Assembly: GCA_036346205.1 (NCBI GenBank)
Contig: JARFJB010001945.1
Location: forward strand, 307,501 to 371,500
Source: Vesta saturnalis
Lineage: Eukaryota; Arthropoda; Insecta; Coleoptera; Lampyridae
Direction: 5' to 3'
Length of the DNA: 64,000 bases
Below are positions 58,750 to 64,000 of the stretch, one piece after another. Positions within the stretch are counted from its first letter, which is position 1. Each line of letters begins with the position of its first letter. Both the position numbers and the translations under genes were made by a program. The notes under the pieces are model-generated. The model saw only the letters and a program-made list of their open reading frames with translations. It did not search any database and was not told the origin of the DNA.

Positions 58750-59380
58750 GGTCAGGAAACTGAACCGAAAATCGCTATTTTTTTTAGGGATTTCTTTTAA
58801 GCAGCAGGGGTTTTGATGAAACCTTTTGCCATGTTCTTATTTAGACCTATATTTAAGAATTAGAAAGGTTTAGTTCGCGGGAGATGCCCCCTTGCCCCAA
58901 CATAGCGCCCGTTTGCGGAAAGTGGGGTAACAGACACTAGATTGAAAATTTAAAAAAAACAAGGAGGGTTTCGAGGTCGCTGATTACGAATCTGATGTCA
59001 AAAATAGTGAAAATTCAACATGGCGCCTGGAAAAATGGCTTTTCCGAGGGAAACAAATTTGCAATATTTCTAAAAATTATTGAAAAAATTATCTAAAAGT
59101 CATTAGAAAACGATAAATTATTTATTTTGAACATATTTTAATAAATATTGGAAAATGAGAAAATTGGAAAATTCAAAATGGCACCGGAAAACTGATTTTT
59201 AATATTGGAAAATAACAATCTTTGTAACATATCCATTTTTTCCCTCGGAAAAGTCATTTTCCAGGCGCCATGTTGAATTTTCACTTTTTTCACATCCTTC
59301 CTAATTCTTATGTAATATAAGCCTAAATAAAAAAAAAATGCAAAAGGTTTCATCTAAAGATATATTAGTTTTTCCTGGCC
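58750..59380. mobile_element. Non-coding fold-back element with TA target duplication
   Basis: TA/GGTCAGGAAA at the left and TTTCCTGGCC/TA at the right are complementary apart from one base. The arms share, inverted, GATGAAACCTTTTGC, TATTTAGRCCTATATT, AAGAATTAGRAAGG, and GTGAAAATTCAACATGGCGC then CTGGAAAA and CTTTTCCGAGGGAAA. The left arm carries an extra block of about 110 bp (58870-58980). A third, weaker copy of the AAAATTCAAAATGGCRCCGG word is near 59170. Confidence 0.82.
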
Positions 59381-59837
59381 TATAATGTTACTGAACTAAT
59401 TACTGTTCGTACAATTTGCCAAATTTGTTTTAAAGTATAAAACAGAAGTAAGCAAACTGTTGAGGTTACATGGTATTTTACATTTAAATTGCAGTGCTTT
59501 TTATTGCAGTTGAAATATTTTAGACAAGTATTGGTTATTTGATTATTTACTTTGAATACGAATTAAATTAGCAATATGTTAACGTCAATGATGATTTTCG
59601 CTATATAGTAAAACCTTAAAGCTGATATTCTACACAATGATAAGATGATTTAAATGATAAAACTTTAGTTCTTTTCAAAACCATGTAAATAAGTAAATTT
59701 AAATACCTTTAGCATAGTAACCATGTATAACCCTATGGTTAATTAATTATACCGCTTCTGGATCAACACATTTCTTGCATTAAAATTTTTTTTTTTTTTA
59801 TTTAATGATATATCACTTGTCGTTTAAAACATAGAAA
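59381..59837. other. AT-rich spacer, probably intronic
   Basis: No frame. A T-run at 59786-59800 and the ACATAG acceptor at 59837 precede the candidate exon. Confidence 0.4.
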
Positions 59838-60114
59838 CTAGTCAAATAGATTATGCCGAGTTAATTAAAAAGTATGTAAACCTGCAAAAATTGGGCACTC
59901 AAGTCATTACTTCAGGCACATCCCTTTTGGCTGATCCTGGAGCAAGTGTAGAACATGAAAAAAGACACCGTGAATTGAAATCTGCGATAGTTGCTGATAG
60001 TTATGTTGAAAATTCCCTTAATAACAAAAGAAATATTACACAAATTATTTTACAACGTAATGAAGAAGCAAATGTTTCTAAATTTTCAGCATCAGTTTCA
60101 AACACTGCCACTTA
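59838..60114 (+). CDS. Candidate terminal exon of an unrecognised gene
   Basis: After an acceptor-like AG at 59836-59837 (T-run about 40 bp upstream) the frame (one base supplied by the previous exon) is open for 92 codons to TAG at 60114: ETSQIDYAELIKKYVNLQKL, GTQVITSGTSLLADPGASVE, HEKRHRELKSAIVADSY, ending SASVSNTAT. The composition is that of a normal soluble, partly helical protein and there is no lesion. I do not recognise the family. Upstream exons were not found. A host gene is more likely than a transposon because no transposase motif is present. Confidence 0.45.
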
Positions 60115-60759
60115 GGATCGGACGATCTTAATCGTTTGTGTAATTGCGTTAATTGTACGAATCAGAGACAACTCCACGACATGCGCAACCCAATTAAAAA
60201 TTTGGTAACATTTTCACGACACTCTATTATTGTTGAAACCTTATTAAAGCTAGTCTTACTTCCACAATGTGGAGGAGCTGCGATTGTTGTTTACGTATGA
60301 AGTTAGGGCCTTAATTTGTCAGAGACGTTCTATTCTGTGAAGTTAAAAATTGTGTTATTTTTAAACATTCTACTTGTTTTTGATATAAAACTAAGTTTTA
60401 ATATAAATATGTAAGTTGTTTCTAATACATTTGACGCCTTCATTCAATGAAACAGTAAGCAATAATCGGTGAATCCAAATTACGCTATAATAAAATACTT
60501 ATCTTTTTTGTTGATAACAATTTAAAAAAATTTTTCAACTTTGACAAAATTGTTGTCAACATCTTTAACAATATTAATAGGTATTGCTACTAACGAAGAT
60601 AACTGTAAGTGTTATCGAAACGTTTAGATTCTATAATTTAAAATACACCATCTAAAAACCCAAAAAAGATAAGTATTTTATTATGTGTGATAATGGTGAA
60701 AGTTTACACATTTATAAATTACGCTATAGTTTACTGTTAGTAACAAATTCATTTATTTA
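60115..60759. other. 3' flank of the candidate exon
   Basis: AT-rich, no recognised coding sequence. Confidence 0.4.
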
Positions 60760-63300
60760 CAGCCGACATAACCTGGCAATGCATTTTAATAAAAATGTCA
60801 CAATTATGCATCGTATTTCGAAAGATGAAGATCGAAGTTGGAAAACTTTATTATTTTCCCACTAACCGTAATAGGTAGGTTGTATATCTATATAAAACAT
60901 TGTTAGATGATTAATATGCTAAATTTAAAGTAAACAGTGTGGGAAGAGTGCATGGGAATCAACGATGTAGCTGGTGTATCTATGAATAATTACCGCATTT
61001 GCAATAATCACTTTACCAATATAGTACCCACTTTACTGCCTGCTCATCCTGAGATCATCTATCAAAGAAAGAAGTTTGCAGTTTTTACATTCACGTACTA
61101 CTACGTTGACCTAGATTTTATGGCAAAATCGAAAATTAGTATCTTCTTTTGTGTGACTCATAGCCAAACGTCGATATTTTTACATTTTTTTCAAGGTCTT
61201 TTACCTTCCTTAATACTATTATACTGATATATTTCGTCAACGGTACTTATATATTGTGAGTTGCCGTATTCAGTGGCGTGCTTAGAATTTTTCTAGGGGG
61301 CGCGGTTTTTGAGTAATAATGTGAACTTGCATTTTTTTGCAACCATCACTGCAGTTCTTTTTTAGCTTTTCAAAAATATAAATATAGACATTCCTGTAAA
61401 ACATCTTCCAAACATTTTTTTTTTCAACAAGAAGGTGCCCCAGCCCATAATGCTTTAGCAGTGAGGAATTACTTAGAAAACCGTTGCCCAAATCGTTGGA
61501 TTGTAACATTCGGTTCGGTGTTATTGCTGCCACGATTTCCAGATCTGTCAATACTGTATTTCTTACTATGGGGTTTTCTGAAAAACATAATTTATCAAAA
61601 CCGTCATAATACAGAATCGTATGTTGCAATCCAACGATTTGGGAAACAGTTTTCTAAGTAATTCCTCTCTGCCAAAGCACTATGGGCTGGGGCACCGTCT
61701 TGTTGAAAAAATATTTGGAAGTTTTTTTTTCAGGAATGTCTATATTTATGTTTTTAAAAAGTTAAGAAAGAACTACAGCTGATGGTTTCCAAGCCAAGTA
61801 TGATTCCCACTTAAAAATATTATTACTCAAAAACCGCACTCCCTAGAAACATTCTAAGCATGACACTGAATTCGGCACTTCGCAATATATGAGTACCGTT
61901 GACAAAATATATCAGCATAATAGTGTTAAGCGATGTATAACACCTTGAAAAAAGTGTAGACATATCGAAGTCAAAAACAAAAGAAGGTACTAAACTTTCG
62001 ATTTTGCCATGAAATCTAGGCAAACAACGTAGTACGTGAATGTAAACAACTTCTATCTTTGATAATAACAAAGATATCTTTAAAAATACAACTAAAACAA
62101 CGAAATCAAGACACACTGCACATTGCTAACAAATCACTAAAGTAAATGTGCTTGGCAGGAATGGAGTTTCGTGATCCATCCGAACCTACACCAACCACAC
62201 GTGGTTCAACAAAAAAAATTGCTGCTAAAAGGGATAGGTTTATCTCGCTTAGACACGGGTCCAGAGAAGCGGAAATTAATGAGAAACTAGTTCAAAATCT
62301 AGAACGGCACGTTCGAAAACTTATGTAAACAACGAGCTAATGCCATGAAAGGGTTAATAAAAAATATGAACGAATACACTATTGTGAAAAATCTAGTTAA
62401 CGCAGTCCGCTGCGTTGTGGAAAAAATCATTAAAATGTGATGGACTAGACATAAAAAAAAGCATTACATTGGCTTTGTTTAAACGCAGTATTAATTTTTA
62501 TATTCATCTTATTGAAATTATTAAGAGAAGTTCCATGTTATGTGATCGTCAAGTCATACGTTTACATATAGGCAAGTGCCTTTCTAATACGCAAGATAGA
62601 ACCTGTGTTACTATTTGATGAAATGTACGTAAAGCAGGGCATTACATGTAATCCTCATTAATCCAAAGTAATGGGTTTTGAAGGTTTTCAAATAAACCGT
62701 GCTATCAGCTTACGACTTTTTCCACAATGGTTGTCCACCAAAAATAATAAATATGGGATCCCCATATGATCACTCATACATAGAGTGCTGTGGAAAAAAT
62801 ATACACAATTTTTAATCAACCTCATCCGTTGAAATGTACGATTTCATTGTTTCGCAAACATAACATAATGTTACCTGTAGCAGAAATACAAGTAATGGAA
62901 GCAAGACTTGCAGATGTAAAAACTCATGAAATTAATCAATTGTGTCGATTGATGCATATAATAGAGCATTCACATATAATACTCATAATCTGCTTTCAAA
63001 TGAAAATTACAACTTCTTCTAAAGCATATACACCACTCACGCGAGGTAACATAAACTATTGCAAAAGCAACTTTCGTTCAACAGGTGGGTGAATTGTCTA
63101 ACACCATGAATGGAGGCCGATTAAATGCACCTGATGAAGAGTTGAATTGCTGCACCCACGACGTTTTCGGTCATATTATGCACTGGGGGGATGCTTTTGC
63201 CACAGTAAAACAATGGAACTGTGTTCGGGGAAATTTAGACGTCGCAAACCACCATGTCGAATTGGGTAGTTGGTAACATTATGAGCACCAATTTGGAATT
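60760..63300 (+). pseudogene. P-element/THAP9-type transposase remnant
   Basis: Plus-strand pieces in order: THAP-like zinc-finger part (VTIMHRISKDEDRSW near 60820, then SVWEECMGINDVAGVSMNNY and RICNNHFTNI with the C-x2-H pair near 61000); after the fold-back insertion, FRDPSEPTPTTRGSTKKIAA (62165-62330); LALFKRSINFYIHLIEIIKR near 62480; PVLLFDEMYVKQGITCNPH (about 62590-62650), the catalytic LFDEM block; KVMGFEGFQINRA; KIYTIFNQPHPLKCTISLFR (62793); ARLADVKTHEINQLCRLMH; and STGGELSNTMNGGRLNAPDE (63075). Order and motifs fit P-superfamily transposases. Many stops and shifts are present and no terminal repeats were seen. The THAP part is the least certain. Confidence 0.62.
61051..62064. mobile_element. 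Long fold-back (arms about 450 bp) carrying mariner transposase fragments
   Basis: The left arm 61051-61508 is matched in reverse orientation by 61618-62064: TTTACATTCACGTACTAC, CGACGAAATATATCAG-type words, CTATATTTATG/CATAAATATAG, GACATTCCTG, TTGTTGAAAAAA and CACCTTCTTG/CAAGACGGTGCCCCAGCCCA. The left arm and loop read QQEGAPAHNALAVRNYLENR, CPNRWIV, then LSILYFLLWGFLKNIIYQNR: mariner-type transposase with the second Asp replaced by Glu. The right arm holds the first part in antisense. It interrupts the P-element-type remnant. Confidence 0.82.
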
Positions 63301-63659
63301 ACCTGCACGAGGAAATATGATTCTCAACTTTAAAGACACGAGCTTTAAATCAAGGCCGTCTACAAACCTTGTTTGGATACATCACAAGTGGTTATGGATG
63401 TGATAATGATCCAACGGTGTCATCATCCATCCTGAAGAAGAGGACAACATACCTTTAACAAAATTTATCACAACTTATAATAGTAGAAAAATCAAGTAAG
63501 CAGCGTGCAATACCATGTGAAGTCATTATTGCGCCAACTAATGTCGATGAAAGTGTTAATGCGGTTAAGGTAGGAGAAGTTCAACATTGTCGGTGGGTTA
63601 TCTAGGTGGTTTTGCAGTAAAACGAATATTAAAGAATTCACCGATTCAAAACTGTTAAA
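63301..63659. other. Tail of the P-type remnant or unassigned sequence
   Basis: No clear frame is recognised. Ordinary AT-rich composition returns before the GC-rich island. Confidence 0.4.
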
Positions 63660-63935
63660 GTGCGGGGACTTTCAACAGCATTAATATACGCCCTCCGGCG
63701 AGCCTAGCGGAGGAAAACACCTCCCAGTGGTTTAACTCGGATAACTAGGAGAGGCATCCTGGCCCCTTGAGCAGGGGTTATAGGTATAAGTTCCATCTCC
63801 AGGATAAGAAACCATGCTAGAAGGGTAGGCACGGTTCCTCACTCCACCCGGGTACTCTCGGGGTCGGAGCCCGGTGTCTGCCGGGGCGGCGTGAGCCCCA
63901 GGGGTGGCTACCCCCTCCCCTCTTCTAATCTAGTC
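63660..63935. other. GC-rich island near the window end
   Basis: About 275 bp with clearly higher GC content than any neighbour and several short stems, for example CCCCTTGAGCAGGGG, and GGGGTCGGAGCCCGG with CCGGGGCGGCGTGAGCCCC. It looks like the structured 5' end of a non-LTR element or similar repeat whose body would lie beyond the window. No coding frame and no recognised RNA gene were found; identity open. Confidence 0.5.
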
Positions 63936-64000
63936 AACTTGTGGCGTCAAAAATTTAACTGTTTTACACCGAATTTTAACTGTCTTTCCTATTCGTATTT

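Noticed and set aside
62340..62360. ATGAAAGGGTTAA as a second piggyBac terminus matching TTAACCCTTTCA at 48784
   Set aside because: Only about 12 bp match, the distance is 13.5 kb, and no piggyBac coding lies next to it. It may be chance or a separate decayed end.

Overview
The window is an AT-rich stretch of nuclear genome from an arthropod, most likely an insect. Evidence: spliced genes with very short GT-AG introns, an Ir25a ionotropic co-receptor gene, and Tc1/mariner, piggyBac, hAT, P, Crypton-like, BEL, Penelope and LINE elements typical of insect genomes. The order cannot be fixed from the sequence alone. There is no sign of bacterial, organellar or polydnavirus organisation.

Two host genes are secure. 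(1) The 3' half of Ir25a lies at 14823-16805 (+, five exons, 572 aa). Its more 5' exons are not recognisable in the preceding 14.8 kb, which is almost wholly transposable elements (TEs). (2) The 3' half of an LZTS/Fez1-family coiled-coil gene lies at 37179-38699 (-, four exons resolved). The two genes are convergent, about 20 kb apart. Weaker host-like candidates are a terminal exon at 59838-60114 (+), a reading frame at 28487-28747 (-) and a possible exon ending at 33254 (+). None of these is recognised.

Layout: 1-400 CA-rich microsatellite; 400-1674 decayed Tc1 (DD34E); 1737-6718 decayed DD41D-type mariner-like element interrupted by other repeats; 6770-7935 Penelope-like remnant with inverted flanks and a hammerhead-like motif; 8034-9148 palindromic non-autonomous element; 9155-11333 DD41D element with one frameshift; 11378-14442 third DD41D element with inverted repeats near 1 kb and a likely 50-nt intron; 14823-16805 Ir25a; 19123-21770 LINE; 22305-27375 microsatellites, a Crypton-like recombinase fragment and two copies of a GATAGA minisatellite; 29186-36730 LTR element with 1.2-kb LTRs and no recognisable gag-pol; 37179-38699 LZTS; 39850-48774 nested block (mariner-like element containing a hAT with perfect 8-bp target duplication and a truncated BEL/Pao); 48787-52180 piggyBac split by an intact DD34D mariner; 53545-54480 second Penelope fragment; 55009-55280 and 58750-59380 small TIR elements; 60760-63300 P-element/THAP9-type remnant interrupted by a 1-kb fold-back; 63660-63935 GC-rich island.

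The main theme is TEs inserted into TEs and into (TA)n tracts, with several junctions readable to the base. The most unusual items are the hAT/mariner/BEL stratigraphy, the read-through fusion frame of the intact mariner into piggyBac-derived sequence, the fold-back carrying transposase in both orientations, the Penelope flanks with a hammerhead-like core, and the DD41D family with TIRs from about 0.36 to 1 kb. No wholly new system with identifiable biochemistry was found.
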